Origin: Candidatus Pseudoscillospira falkowii | Lineage (GTDB): Bacteria > Bacillota > Clostridia > Oscillospirales > Oscillospiraceae | Direction: 5' to 3' | Length of the DNA: 50,707 bases | Assembly (NCBI GenBank): GCA_904374485.1 | Contig: CAJFFX010000006.1 | Span: 1-50,707 of the forward strand | Shown here: positions 8,344 to 16,187 of the stretch, piece by piece | Position numbering within the stretch: position 1 is the stretch's first letter | Layout: each line of letters starts with the position of its first letter | The notes under the pieces: model-generated | Databases searched by the model: none | What the model was told of the DNA's origin: nothing | Seen by the model: only the letters and a program-made list of their open reading frames with translations | Translations under genes and position numbers: made by a program

Positions 8344-8967
8344 ATGGAAGTGAAACGGTTTCAGGTGGGCCCCATCGGCACAAACTGCTATTTCGTGGGC
8401 GACGAGGCCACAAAGCGCGGCTGCATCATCGACCCCGGCGACGAGGGCGAGCGCCTGGTCCAGGAATGGCAAAAATTCGGCTACGCCTGCGACGCCATCC
8501 TGCTGACCCACGGCCACTATGACCACACCACCGGCCTTGCGGCCGTCAGCGCGGCTTTCCCCGCCGCGCCCGTCTATATCCACGACGCCGACGTGTGCCG
8601 CGGCGGCAATCCCGCCTTTTACCAGTGCGCGGCCCTGCCCGCTATGAAGCACATCAAGGACGGCGACCTGATCAGCGTGGGCAGCATCGTGTTCACCGTG
8701 CTGGAAACGCCGGGCCACACCCCCGGCAGCGTGGTCTTCCGCGCCAGCCGCGCCCTGTTCACCGGCGACACCCTCTTCGCCGGCAGCTGCGGCCGGGTGG
8801 ACTTCCCCGGCGGCGACTGGGGCGAGATGTGCGCCAGCCTGCGCCGCCTGGCGGACCTGCCCGGCGACTATCAGGTCTATCCCGGCCACGAGGGGACCAG
8901 CACCCTGGAGACCGAACGGCTGAGCAACCCCTTCATGCGCTCTGCCATGCAGCTGGGCCGGGCATGA
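8344..8967 (+). CDS. Metallo-beta-lactamase fold hydrolase (glyoxalase II-like)
   Basis: Zinc hydrolase of 207 aa. Metal ligands are visible in THGHYDH (His56, His58, Asp60, His61), TPGHTPGS (near 123), TGDTLF (near 141) and PGHEG (near 181), the usual order in the glyoxalase II / YcbL group. These enzymes cleave thioesters such as S-lactoylglutathione or other thiol conjugates, but the substrate here is unknown. It is translated from a good AGGAGG site, 35 bases after the radical SAM gene, and its stop overlaps the hemZ start as ATGA, so the genes are translationally coupled. Confidence 0.92.
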   Translation: MEVKRFQVGPIGTNCYFVGDEATKRGCIIDPGDEGERLVQEWQKFGYACDAILLTHGHYDHTTGLAAVSAAFPAAPVYIHDADVCRGGNPAFYQCAALPAMKHIKDGDLISVGSIVFTVLETPGHTPGSVVFRASRALFTGDTLFAGSCGRVDFPGGDWGEMCASLRRLADLPGDYQVYPGHEGTSTLETERLSNPFMRSAMQLGRA

Positions 8968-10484
8968 AACTCGAACTCACCGGCCACAATTATCAATATG
9001 CCGCCGAGCAGATCATGACGGTGCTCTTCCCCGGCGAAAAGCCCGTTTACGGCCCCGTGGGGCCGGAGGACGAGGACTGGGCCCGCATCCGCCTGTCCGT
9101 GGGCGGGACCTATGCCGTGGCTGTGACGGTCCTGCACCGGGCGGGGAAAGAGACCCGGGGCGAAAGCCGCGTCCGGGCCTGCCGCCTGGAGGAGGACGCC
9201 CTGGCCCGGGACCGGCTGGGCCAGCGCATCGTGAAGCTGAGCTTTTTCAAGGCCGCCGCGGCCCTCACTGGCCAGCGCCCCCCCTGGGGCGCGCTGACGG
9301 GTATTCGCCCGGCGCGGCTGGTCACCCAGATGCTCCAGCGGGGCATGACCGAGGGCCAGGCCGTGGCGGAGATGACCAGGGAACTGTTCGTCTCCCCCCG
9401 GCGGGCAAGGCTCTGCCTCTCCACCGCCCGGGCAAGCCGGAAGGCGGAGGCGGACCTTCTGCCCGAGGACATCTCTCTCTATGTGGGCATCCCCTTCTGT
9501 CCCACCCGCTGCGCTTACTGCTCCTTTGTCAGCGCGTCGGTGGAAAAGACCTTTTCCATGATGGAACCCTATGTGGATGCCCTGATCGGCGAGATCTCCC
9601 TGATGGGGGAAAGCGTCCGCCGCCTGGGTCTTCGCATCAAGTCCGTCTATATGGGCGGCGGCACGCCCACTACCCTGCCCGCGCCCCTGATGGCGCGGCT
9701 GCTGAACGCGCTGGAGACCCACTTTGACCTTTCCAGCCTCGCCGAATACACGGTGGAGGCCGGCCGGCCCGACACGGTGACGGCGGAAAAGCTGGCCGTG
9801 CTGAAAGCCTACGGCGTCAGCCGCGTCAGCATCAATCCCCAAACCATGGAAGATCGGGTGCTCCAGGCCATCGGACGCCGCCACACCGCTGCGGACGTGC
9901 TGCGGGCCATGGACATCGCCCAAAAATCCGGCATCCCCCACATCAATATGGACCTGATCGCTGGCCTGCCCGAGGACACGGCGGCGGGCTTCCGCCGCTC
10001 CCTCGACAGCTGCATCGCCCTGGCGCCCGCCAACATCACCGTCCACACCCTGGCCCTTAAAAAGGGGGCCCGCATCCTGCTGGACGGCCTGGCCGTGCCG
10101 CCGGCGGAGGCGGTGAGGGAAATGCTGGACTACGCCGAAGAGCGCCTGACCGCCGCGGGCTACGCGCCCTATTACCTCTACCGCCAGAAATATATGTCCG
10201 GCAATTTTGAAAATGTGGGCTGGAGCCTGCCCGGGGCCGAGGGGCTCTACAATATTTATATCATGGAGGAGCTGCACACCATCCTGTCCCTGGGCGCCGG
10301 CGGCTCCACAAAGATGGTGGACCCCCGCCGGGGATACATCGAGCGGTACTTCAACTGTAAATTCGCCAAGGAATACATGGAAAAGCCGGAAAAGCTCCGC
10401 GCCGACCGGCAGCATTTCGAAACATTCATGGGCGGCCTGATGGCATCCTATCGGGCCGGAGAAGGGAGCAGGGCAGATGGATAA
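8964..10484 (+). CDS. hemZ: Oxygen-independent coproporphyrinogen III dehydrogenase HemZ
   Basis: Radical SAM enzyme (506 aa) of the HemN/HemZ family, proposed to oxidise coproporphyrinogen III without oxygen. After a ~165-residue N-terminal region typical of HemZ there is GIPFCPTRCAYCSF (about 175-188) with the C-x3-C-x2-C cluster motif, then the MGGGTPT box and INPQTM. The C-terminal part contains YYLYRQKYMSGNFENVGW, a HemZ signature that helps separate it from HemW. ATG 8964 overlaps the preceding stop. No other haem pathway genes are here, so a role in haem cannot be taken for granted. Confidence 0.92.
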   Translation: MKLELTGHNYQYAAEQIMTVLFPGEKPVYGPVGPEDEDWARIRLSVGGTYAVAVTVLHRAGKETRGESRVRACRLEEDALARDRLGQRIVKLSFFKAAAALTGQRPPWGALTGIRPARLVTQMLQRGMTEGQAVAEMTRELFVSPRRARLCLSTARASRKAEADLLPEDISLYVGIPFCPTRCAYCSFVSASVEKTFSMMEPYVDALIGEISLMGESVRRLGLRIKSVYMGGGTPTTLPAPLMARLLNALETHFDLSSLAEYTVEAGRPDTVTAEKLAVLKAYGVSRVSINPQTMEDRVLQAIGRRHTAADVLRAMDIAQKSGIPHINMDLIAGLPEDTAAGFRRSLDSCIALAPANITVHTLALKKGARILLDGLAVPPAEAVREMLDYAEERLTAAGYAPYYLYRQKYMSGNFENVGWSLPGAEGLYNIYIMEELHTILSLGAGGSTKMVDPRRGYIERYFNCKFAKEYMEKPEKLRADRQHFETFMGGLMASYRAGEGSRADG

Positions 10485-11427
10485 TATGCAGTTCTGGAAA
10501 ACGATGGACGCCGCCCGGGAATGGGCGGCGGAGGGCGCGCAGCAGCTGGGCCGCGCCGCCGCCGGCGCAGCGGAGACCGTGCGCGCCAACCTGTCCGCCG
10601 GCGCCCATCTGCCCTACGGCGCCTACCGCGCCAGCGCCGATTTCCTGCGCGAAAAGCTGGGGGACTTCTCCCCGGAGGTGCTGATGATCCTGGGCAGCGG
10701 CCTGGGCTTCCTCGGCGACGAGGCCGAGGACCCCATTTTCGTCGATTACGCCGACATCCCCTATTTCAAGCACTCCACCGCCCCCGGCCACAAGGGCCGC
10801 TTCGTGTTCGGCCATCTCGCCGGCAAGCGGGTGGCCGTCATGCAGGGGCGGCTCCACACCTACGAGGGCTACACCATGGAGGAAGCAGCCTACGCCGTGG
10901 GCGTCGCGCGCCTGCTGGGGGCCGACAGGATGATCGTCACCAACGCCGCCGGCGCCATCCGGGAGGATCTGGCCCCCGGCGACATCATGATGATCCGCGA
11001 CCACATCAAGCTCTTCGCCGGAAGCCCCCTGACGGGGCCGAACGTGGCTGAGCTGGGCCCCCGCTTTCCCGACATGACCCGCGCCTACGACCCGGAATTC
11101 TGCGCCGTCGCCCGCGCCTGCGCCGCGGAGCTGGGCCTGCCGCTGCAGGAGGGCGTCTACATGTTCTTCCCCGGCCCCCAGTTTGAAACGCCGGCGGAGA
11201 TCCGCGCCGCCCGGATCCTGGGTGCCGACGCGGCGGGCATGAGCACGGTGCCCGAAGTCATCGCCGCGGCCCACTGCGGCATGCGCACCCTGGGCTTCAC
11301 CCTCTGCGCCAACATGGCGGCGGGCATCCTGGACCAGCCCCTCAGCGAGCAGGAGGTGCTGGACGCGGCCGAGGCCGCCCGGGAGCCCTTCTCCGCCCTG
11401 GTGCGCGCCTGCCTTGCAAAAATTTGA
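10477..11427 (+). CDS. punA: Purine-nucleoside phosphorylase, trimeric type
   Basis: Phosphorolysis of inosine/guanosine to base plus ribose 1-phosphate in purine salvage. Of 316 aa, the catalytic fold starts near residue 45; phosphate and base contacts are visible in GSGLGFL (~73), GHKGRFVFG (~104), GRLHTYEGY (~127), TNAAGAI and GAD.AGMSTVPE. The length exceeds the usual ~275 because of an alanine-rich extension of about 40 residues at the N-terminus. The start ATG overlaps the hemZ stop by eight bases and has GGGAG eight bases upstream. A second in-frame ATG lies three codons on. Together with the downstream MTA/SAH deaminase it forms a nucleoside salvage pair. Confidence 0.95.
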   Translation: MDNMQFWKTMDAAREWAAEGAQQLGRAAAGAAETVRANLSAGAHLPYGAYRASADFLREKLGDFSPEVLMILGSGLGFLGDEAEDPIFVDYADIPYFKHSTAPGHKGRFVFGHLAGKRVAVMQGRLHTYEGYTMEEAAYAVGVARLLGADRMIVTNAAGAIREDLAPGDIMMIRDHIKLFAGSPLTGPNVAELGPRFPDMTRAYDPEFCAVARACAAELGLPLQEGVYMFFPGPQFETPAEIRAARILGADAAGMSTVPEVIAAAHCGMRTLGFTLCANMAAGILDQPLSEQEVLDAAEAAREPFSALVRACLAKI

Positions 11428-11452
11428 GCGAAAAACGAAAGAAGGCTTTGCA

Positions 11453-12748
11453 ATGAATATCCTCATTTCCCACGCGACGGTCCTGTGCATGGACGAGGCC
11501 AACACCGTTCTTTCCGACGGCTTTGTGCTGGTGAAGGGCCGGGAGATCGCCTATGTGGGTCCCATCCGCCCCGCGGAGGCCGTGGACCGGGAGATCAACG
11601 GCACCGGAAAGGTGCTCATGCCCGGCTTTGTGGACTGCCACACCCACCTGACCATGTCCCTGATGCGGGGCTACGGCGGCGGCCACGACCTGCAGACCTG
11701 GCTCAACGACTACATCTTCCCCGTGGAGGCCAAGCTGGACAACCGGGCCGTCCGGGCCGGCACAGCCCTGGCATTGGCCGAGGCCATCTCCTGCGGCATC
11801 ACATCGGTGTCCGACATGTACTACTTCTGCGACGACATCATCGCCGAGGTGGTGAAAAGCGGCATCAGCGCCAACATCGCCCGGGGCGCCACCGTGTTCA
11901 CCGATGATTTCGACCCCCATACCTATCCCGCCTGCGCCGAAAGCGTGGCCCTGGCGGAAACGTGGCACAACTATAACGACGGGCAGATCAAGATCGACGC
12001 CTGCATCCACGGCGAGTACACCTCCAACCCCAAGCTGTGGGCCTGGATGGCGGACTTCGCCGGGAAATACGGTCTTCAGATGCACGTCCACCTCTCCGAA
12101 ACGAAGAGCGAGCACACCGCCTGCCTCCAGCGCTGGGGCAAGACCCCCGCGGCGGTCTTTGAGGAATACGGCCTGTGGAACACCCCGGCCATCGCCGCCC
12201 ACTGTGTGTGGACGACGCCCGAGGACTGGGAGATCTTCAAGCGCCATGGCGTCACGGCGGTCCACAACCCGGCCTCGAACATGAAGCTGGCCTCCGGCGC
12301 CGCGCCGGCGGCGGCCATGCTGGACGCCGGCGTCAACGTGGCCCTGGGCACCGACGGCATGAGCTCCAACGACAACCACGACATGTTCGAGGAAATGAAG
12401 CTGGCAGCCCTGCTGGCCCGGGTCTCCTCCATGGACCCTATGGCCCTGTCCGACGCAGCCGTGCTGAAAATGGCCACGGTGAACGGCGCGAAGGCCCAGG
12501 GGCGCAATGCCGGCGTAGTGAAGGCCGGCGCCCAGGCCGACCTGATCCTGGTGGACTTCCGCAGTCCCAACCTGCAGCCCTGCCACGACGTTTCGGCCAA
12601 CCTGATCTACTCCGCCCACGGCAGCAACGTCTGCATGAATATGGCGCGGGGCAGCGTCATATATGAAAACGGGAACTTCCTGACGCTGGACCTCGATGAG
12701 ATCTACCGGGAAGTAGAGCGCTACGCCATTCCCAAATTGTTCCGCTGA
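11453..12748 (+). CDS. mtaD: 5'-methylthioadenosine / S-adenosylhomocysteine deaminase
   Basis: Amidohydrolase (431 aa) of the MtaD/SsnA branch that deaminates the adenine of MTA or SAH to the inosyl form. Metal-binding signatures are in order: DCHTHLTMSLMRG (near 60), HVHLSETKSEH (near 205), AHCVW (near 245) and GTDGMSSNDNHDMFEEMK (near 300). NPASNMKLASG is diagnostic for this subgroup. ATG 11453 is preferred because AGAAGG is seven bases upstream. The gene lies 25 bases after punA. The product S-inosyl compound could feed back to purine salvage. Dedicated MTA nucleosidase genes are not seen in the window. Confidence 0.9.
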   Translation: MNILISHATVLCMDEANTVLSDGFVLVKGREIAYVGPIRPAEAVDREINGTGKVLMPGFVDCHTHLTMSLMRGYGGGHDLQTWLNDYIFPVEAKLDNRAVRAGTALALAEAISCGITSVSDMYYFCDDIIAEVVKSGISANIARGATVFTDDFDPHTYPACAESVALAETWHNYNDGQIKIDACIHGEYTSNPKLWAWMADFAGKYGLQMHVHLSETKSEHTACLQRWGKTPAAVFEEYGLWNTPAIAAHCVWTTPEDWEIFKRHGVTAVHNPASNMKLASGAAPAAAMLDAGVNVALGTDGMSSNDNHDMFEEMKLAALLARVSSMDPMALSDAAVLKMATVNGAKAQGRNAGVVKAGAQADLILVDFRSPNLQPCHDVSANLIYSAHGSNVCMNMARGSVIYENGNFLTLDLDEIYREVERYAIPKLFR

Positions 12749-12770
12749 AGCGGGAAAGGATCCACTGCAC

Positions 12771-14372
12771 ATGGCAAAAAACAGGCAGTCACAGAATTTT
12801 CTGGGCGGTGTGGCCGTGCTGGCGGCGGCGGCCGTCATCGTCAAACTCATCTCCGCCGTCTACAAGATCCCTCTGGGCAATATCCTCGACGACGAGGGCA
12901 TGGGCCATTTCAACATGGCCTACAATGTGTATAATTTCCTGCTGCAGCTGTCCACGGCGGGCTTTCCCCTGGCCCTGTCCAAGCTGACCAGCGAAGCCCT
13001 GGCCCTGGGCCGGGGCAACCAGGTGCGCCGCCAGTTTCGGGTGGCGGCGGGGCTTTTCTTCGTGCTGGGCCTGACGGCTTCGGCCATCATGTTCTTCGGC
13101 GCCGCGCCCCTTTCCGAGCTGATGCACGACTCCCTGGCCTACTACCCCATCCGGGTGCTCTCCCCCGCGGTGTTCTTCGTGTGCCTCATCGGCTGCTGCC
13201 GGGGCTATACCCAGGGCCGGGGCAACATGGTGCCCACGGGCTTATCCCAGATCCTGGAGGCCGCCTGCAAGCTGGTGGTGGGTCTGGGCCTTGCCTGGTA
13301 TGTGATGAAGGTCCTGCGCGCGCCGGTGGAGATCGGCGCCGCGGCGGCCATCTTCGGCGTCACCACCGGCTCGGTGGTGGCCATGCTGGTGCTGGGCGTG
13401 TGGCTGCTGCGCCACCGCCTGCGGGGCAATTTTGACGACCGCCCCGACGGCAGCGGCGCCATTCTGAAGCGCCTGCTGATCATCGGCGTGCCCATCACAG
13501 CGGGTTCCAGCGTCATGAGCATCATCACCCTGGTGGACCAGACCGTGGTCATGGCCCGGCTGCAGAACGCCCTGGGCTTCGCCGAAGATGCCGCCGCGGC
13601 CCTGTACGGCCAGTACACCTTCGGCATGACCCTCTTCAACCTACCCCCCACCTTCGTCTATCCCGTCACCATCAGCCTGATCCCCGCGGTGAGCGCGGCG
13701 CTGACACGGAAAAACGATTTGCAGGCCCACCGGCTGATCTCTTCATCCTTCCGGCTCATCGCCATGCTGGCCCTGCCGGCGGGCATCGGCCTTTCGGTGC
13801 TGGCCGGGCCGATCCTGCAGCTGCTCTATCCCGCCGTGCCCGACACGGCGGCCGCCGCGGCGTATCACCTGCAGATCCTGGGCGTGGCCGTGATCTTCGT
13901 GTGCCTGATGATCCTGACCAACGCGATCCTGCAGGCCTGCGGCCGGGTGTATATCCCCATCGTCACCGCCGTCATCGGCGGCGCGGTGAAGATCGCCACC
14001 ACCTACACCCTCTGCGGAAACCCCGACTTCGGCATCAAGGGTGCGCCCATCAGCACCCTTTTGTGCTATGTTGTCATCGCGTCCCTGAACCTGGCGGCTG
14101 CGGCGGCGGTGCTGGGCAAAAACCGGCCCAACTATCTGCGCCTGTTCGCAAAGCCCGTGGCGGCCACGGCCCTCATGGGTCTCTTCGCCCATTTCGGCTT
14201 CGGTGCCCTCGTGGGTCTGGGCCTCTCGCCGAGCCTGGCGGTGCTGGCGGATATTGCCGCCGCCGCCGTGCTGTACGGCATCCTGGTGTTGGCCCTGCGC
14301 ATGGTCACCCGGGAGGATCTTCTGCTGATGCCCAAGGGCGAAAAGATCGCCCGCTGGCTGCGCATCCGCTGA
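12771..14372 (+). CDS. spoVB: SpoVB/MurJ-like polysaccharide or lipid II flippase
   Basis: Multi-pass membrane protein of 533 aa (about 14 hydrophobic segments), MVF/MOP superfamily. The N-terminus (ISAVYKIPLGNILDDEGMGHFNMAYNVYNFLLQLS) matches the SpoVB / YabM group that flips lipid-linked cell-wall or spore-cortex precursors. In Bacillus subtilis yabM directly precedes yabN (mazG), yabO, yabP, yabQ, divIC and yabR, and the same order is seen here, which supports YabM/SpoVB identity. It starts 22 bases after mtaD and probably ends the operon that began at 7712. Confidence 0.88.
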   Translation: MAKNRQSQNFLGGVAVLAAAAVIVKLISAVYKIPLGNILDDEGMGHFNMAYNVYNFLLQLSTAGFPLALSKLTSEALALGRGNQVRRQFRVAAGLFFVLGLTASAIMFFGAAPLSELMHDSLAYYPIRVLSPAVFFVCLIGCCRGYTQGRGNMVPTGLSQILEAACKLVVGLGLAWYVMKVLRAPVEIGAAAAIFGVTTGSVVAMLVLGVWLLRHRLRGNFDDRPDGSGAILKRLLIIGVPITAGSSVMSIITLVDQTVVMARLQNALGFAEDAAAALYGQYTFGMTLFNLPPTFVYPVTISLIPAVSAALTRKNDLQAHRLISSSFRLIAMLALPAGIGLSVLAGPILQLLYPAVPDTAAAAAYHLQILGVAVIFVCLMILTNAILQACGRVYIPIVTAVIGGAVKIATTYTLCGNPDFGIKGAPISTLLCYVVIASLNLAAAAAVLGKNRPNYLRLFAKPVAATALMGLFAHFGFGALVGLGLSPSLAVLADIAAAAVLYGILVLALRMVTREDLLLMPKGEKIARWLRIR

Positions 14373-14394
14373 CAATCGGTAAAAAATGGCAGGC

Positions 14395-14425
14395 GCTTTG
14401 CGGGGCGTTTTCCGCCCCGCAAAGC
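14395..14425. other. 13-bp perfect hairpin between spoVB and mazG
   Basis: Stem 14395-14407 with 14413-14425, loop of five. No T-run follows on the plus strand (next bases CGCTCCGCCG), and the minus strand has T's only eight bases on. It may stop transcription in a factor-dependent way or protect the spoVB 3' end. Confidence 0.5.
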
Positions 14426-14494
14426 CGCTCCGCCGTTCTGTTGCCATAAAAAATTGGGCAAAAATGGAAAAACTGTTGCAAAGAGTGAAAAATT

Positions 14495-15316
14495 ATGATA
14501 AATTTTGAATTCCAGGACCACTATACCTTTGAGGACCTGCGCAGGATCGTGGCGATCCTGCGCCACCCGGGGGGCTGCCCCTGGGACCGGGAACAGACCC
14601 ACGAGAGCCTGCGCCGCTGTACGCTGGAGGAGACCTGCGAGGTGCTGGAAGCCATCGACCGCAAAGACGACGCGCTGCTCTGCGAAGAGCTGGGAGATCT
14701 TTTATTGCAGGTGGTGTTCCACGCTTCCCTGGCCGAGGACGGCGGCCGCTTCACCCTGGACGACGTGGCCGACGGCATCTGCAAAAAGATGATCTACCGC
14801 CATCCCCACGTCTTCGGCACGGCGCAGGCCGACACCTCTGAGCAGGTGCTGCAGAACTGGGACGTTCTCAAGCGTGCAGAAAAAGGCCAGACCAACGATA
14901 CCGACACGCTCCGCGCCGTGGCGCGCACGCTGCCGGCCCTGTGGCGGGCGGAAAAGATCCAGAAAAAGGCGGCCAAGGCCGGCGTCACGGTGCCGGACAC
15001 CGCCGCAGCAGCGGACGAGCTGTCCGCCGCGCTGGAGGCGTTCCGCCGTGCTGAAGCAGAAGGCCGCGGCGTCCGGCAGGCGCTGGGAGAGGTGCTGTTC
15101 GCGGCGGTGGCTGCGGCGCGCCTGGCGGGCGAAGACCCCGAGGAGGTCCTGAACGAGGCCAGCGACGCCTATATCGCCCGCTTCGCACTGGCCGAGCAGG
15201 AAGCCGCGCGGCAGGGCCGCGCCCTTTCAGACCTCGCACCGGAGGAAACGGTCCGGATATGGAAACAGACAGAACAACAACAGGATGTACGACAGGAGGA
15301 AAACAGACATGAATAA
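14495..15316 (+). CDS. mazG: MazG nucleoside triphosphate pyrophosphohydrolase
   Basis: House-cleaning enzyme (273 aa) hydrolysing NTPs to NMP and pyrophosphate. The first MazG domain (about 10-120) has the entry [16 protein letters not shown] and the metal-binding helices [11 protein letters not shown] and [14 protein letters not shown]. The second domain (about 170-250) is recognisable ([33 protein letters not shown]), but its first metal helix reads ALGE instead of ELGD, so it looks catalytically weakened, as in many two-domain MazG proteins. This is the yabN position of the Bacillus order. The last codons overlap the hup start by eight bases. Confidence 0.95.
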   Translation: MINFEFQDHYTFEDLRRIVAILRHPGGCPWDREQTHESLRRCTLEETCEVLEAIDRKDDALLCEELGDLLLQVVFHASLAEDGGRFTLDDVADGICKKMIYRHPHVFGTAQADTSEQVLQNWDVLKRAEKGQTNDTDTLRAVARTLPALWRAEKIQKKAAKAGVTVPDTAAAADELSAALEAFRRAEAEGRGVRQALGEVLFAAVAAARLAGEDPEEVLNEASDAYIARFALAEQEAARQGRALSDLAPEETVRIWKQTEQQQDVRQEENRHE

Positions 15317-15584
15317 ACAGGAACTGATCAGCGCTGCCGCCGAAAAGACCGGCTTTTCCAAAAAGGATACCGAGGCCATGCTGAACGCCGTGCTGGACAC
15401 CATCGTCAGCGCCCTGGAGGAGGGCGAGAAGGTGCAGCTGGTGGGCTTCGGCTCCTTCGAAGTCAAGCAGCGCGCCGCCCGCATCGGCCGCAACCCCAAG
15501 ACGAAGGAAGCCATTGAGATCCCCGCGTCCAAGGCCCCTGCCTTCAAGCCCAGCAAGGCCCTCAAGGACGCCCTGGCAAAATAA
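15309..15584 (+). CDS. hup: DNA-binding protein HU
   Basis: Histone-like nucleoid protein, 91 aa, the standard length. It has [14 protein letters not shown] at the start, the [11 protein letters not shown] turn, the DNA-contacting arm [22 protein letters not shown] and the C-terminal helix. ATG 15309 has a perfect AGGAGG site seven bases upstream; an earlier in-frame ATG has none. Placing hup inside the mazG-rqcP-yabP series ties a highly expressed nucleoid protein to the sporulation/division string. Confidence 0.97.
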   Translation: MNKQELISAAAEKTGFSKKDTEAMLNAVLDTIVSALEEGEKVQLVGFGSFEVKQRAARIGRNPKTKEAIEIPASKAPAFKPSKALKDALAK

Positions 15585-15588
15585 GGCC

Positions 15589-15843
15589 ATGCGGCTGGAC
15601 AAGTACCTGAAGGTCTCCCGGCTCATCAAGCGGCGCACCGTGGCCAACGAGGCCTGCGACGCCGAGCGCGTCAGCGTCAACGGCCGCGTCCAGCGGGCGT
15701 CCTACGACGTGAAGGTGGGCGACCGGATCTCCATCCGCTTCGGCGAAAAGACCGTCACGGTGGAAGTCCTGGCCGTCAGCGAAACGGCCGGCAAGGCCGA
15801 CGCCGGCGCCCTGTACCGCGAAGTGGCCGCCGCAGATTCATAA
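15589..15843 (+). CDS. rqcP: S4-domain RNA-binding protein RqcP (YabO)
   Basis: Small (84 aa) S4 RNA-binding protein. RLDKYLKVSRLIKRRTVANEAC and VNGRVQRASYDVKVGD are the S4 core. In Bacillus RqcP works with RqcH on stalled 50S subunits, holding peptidyl-tRNA during C-terminal alanine tailing. It starts four bases after the hup stop, so translation is coupled. The Hsp15 name applies to longer proteobacterial relatives; the size here fits RqcP. The rqcH gene is not in the window. Confidence 0.92.
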   Translation: MRLDKYLKVSRLIKRRTVANEACDAERVSVNGRVQRASYDVKVGDRISIRFGEKTVTVEVLAVSETAGKADAGALYREVAAADS

Positions 15844-15850
15844 AGCGAAC

Positions 15851-15896
15851 GATCCCTTCATAAACTGAGGTTGAGCCTTGAGTTTATGGAGGGATC
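15851..15896 (+). promoter_or_regulatory. Hairpin covering yabP ribosome binding site
   Basis: Left arm 15851-15866 and right arm 15881-15896 pair over 16 consecutive positions with a single G-U, and three more pairs (AGG/CCT) are possible in the loop. The yabP Shine-Dalgarno GGAGGG (15888-15893) lies wholly inside the right arm, leaving only TTTC between the stem and the ATG. There is no T-run of terminator quality. The simplest reading is a translational block on yabP when the message is read from upstream. Confidence 0.7.
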
Positions 15897-15900
15897 TTTC

Positions 15901-16185
15901 ATGATGTACGGAGAAAACAGCCCCCAGGCCGTTCAGCACGCGCTGCGCCTGGAGGGGCGGGAGCAGCTGACTGTGTCCGGGGTGGAGGACGTGGGCCGCT
16001 TCGACGAAACGGGCATCGTCATGACCACCAGCGCCGGCACGCTGATCGTCACCGGCAGCAATTTGCATATCGGCCAGCTGAGCCTGGAGGGCGGGGAACT
16101 CCACGTGGACGGGCGCATCGATTCCCTGGCCTATGAGGACGAACCGGCCCGCGGCGGCGGCTTCTTCTCCCGCCTGTTCGGCTGA
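15901..16185 (+). CDS. yabP: Sporulation protein YabP
   Basis: 94 aa, YabP/YqfC family, a beta-rich protein. In Bacillus it is made in the mother cell during sporulation and is needed for spore cortex or engulfment steps. Visible core: LRLEGREQLTVSGVEDVGRFDETGI, TLIVTGSNLHIGQLSLEGGELHVDGRID. The start ATGATG follows GGAGGG by about seven bases; that site is buried in a hairpin. The next gene yabQ starts two bases after the stop. Expression is expected to be sigma-E dependent in relatives, but I cannot point to a clear sigma-E promoter here. Confidence 0.93.
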   Translation: MMYGENSPQAVQHALRLEGREQLTVSGVEDVGRFDETGIVMTTSAGTLIVTGSNLHIGQLSLEGGELHVDGRIDSLAYEDEPARGGGFFSRLFG

Positions 16186-16187
16186 CC

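Noticed and set aside
15851-15900. Rho-independent terminator after rqcP
   Set aside because: The stem is strong but the following bases are TTTC and then the yabP start, so a ribosome-site block is the better reading.
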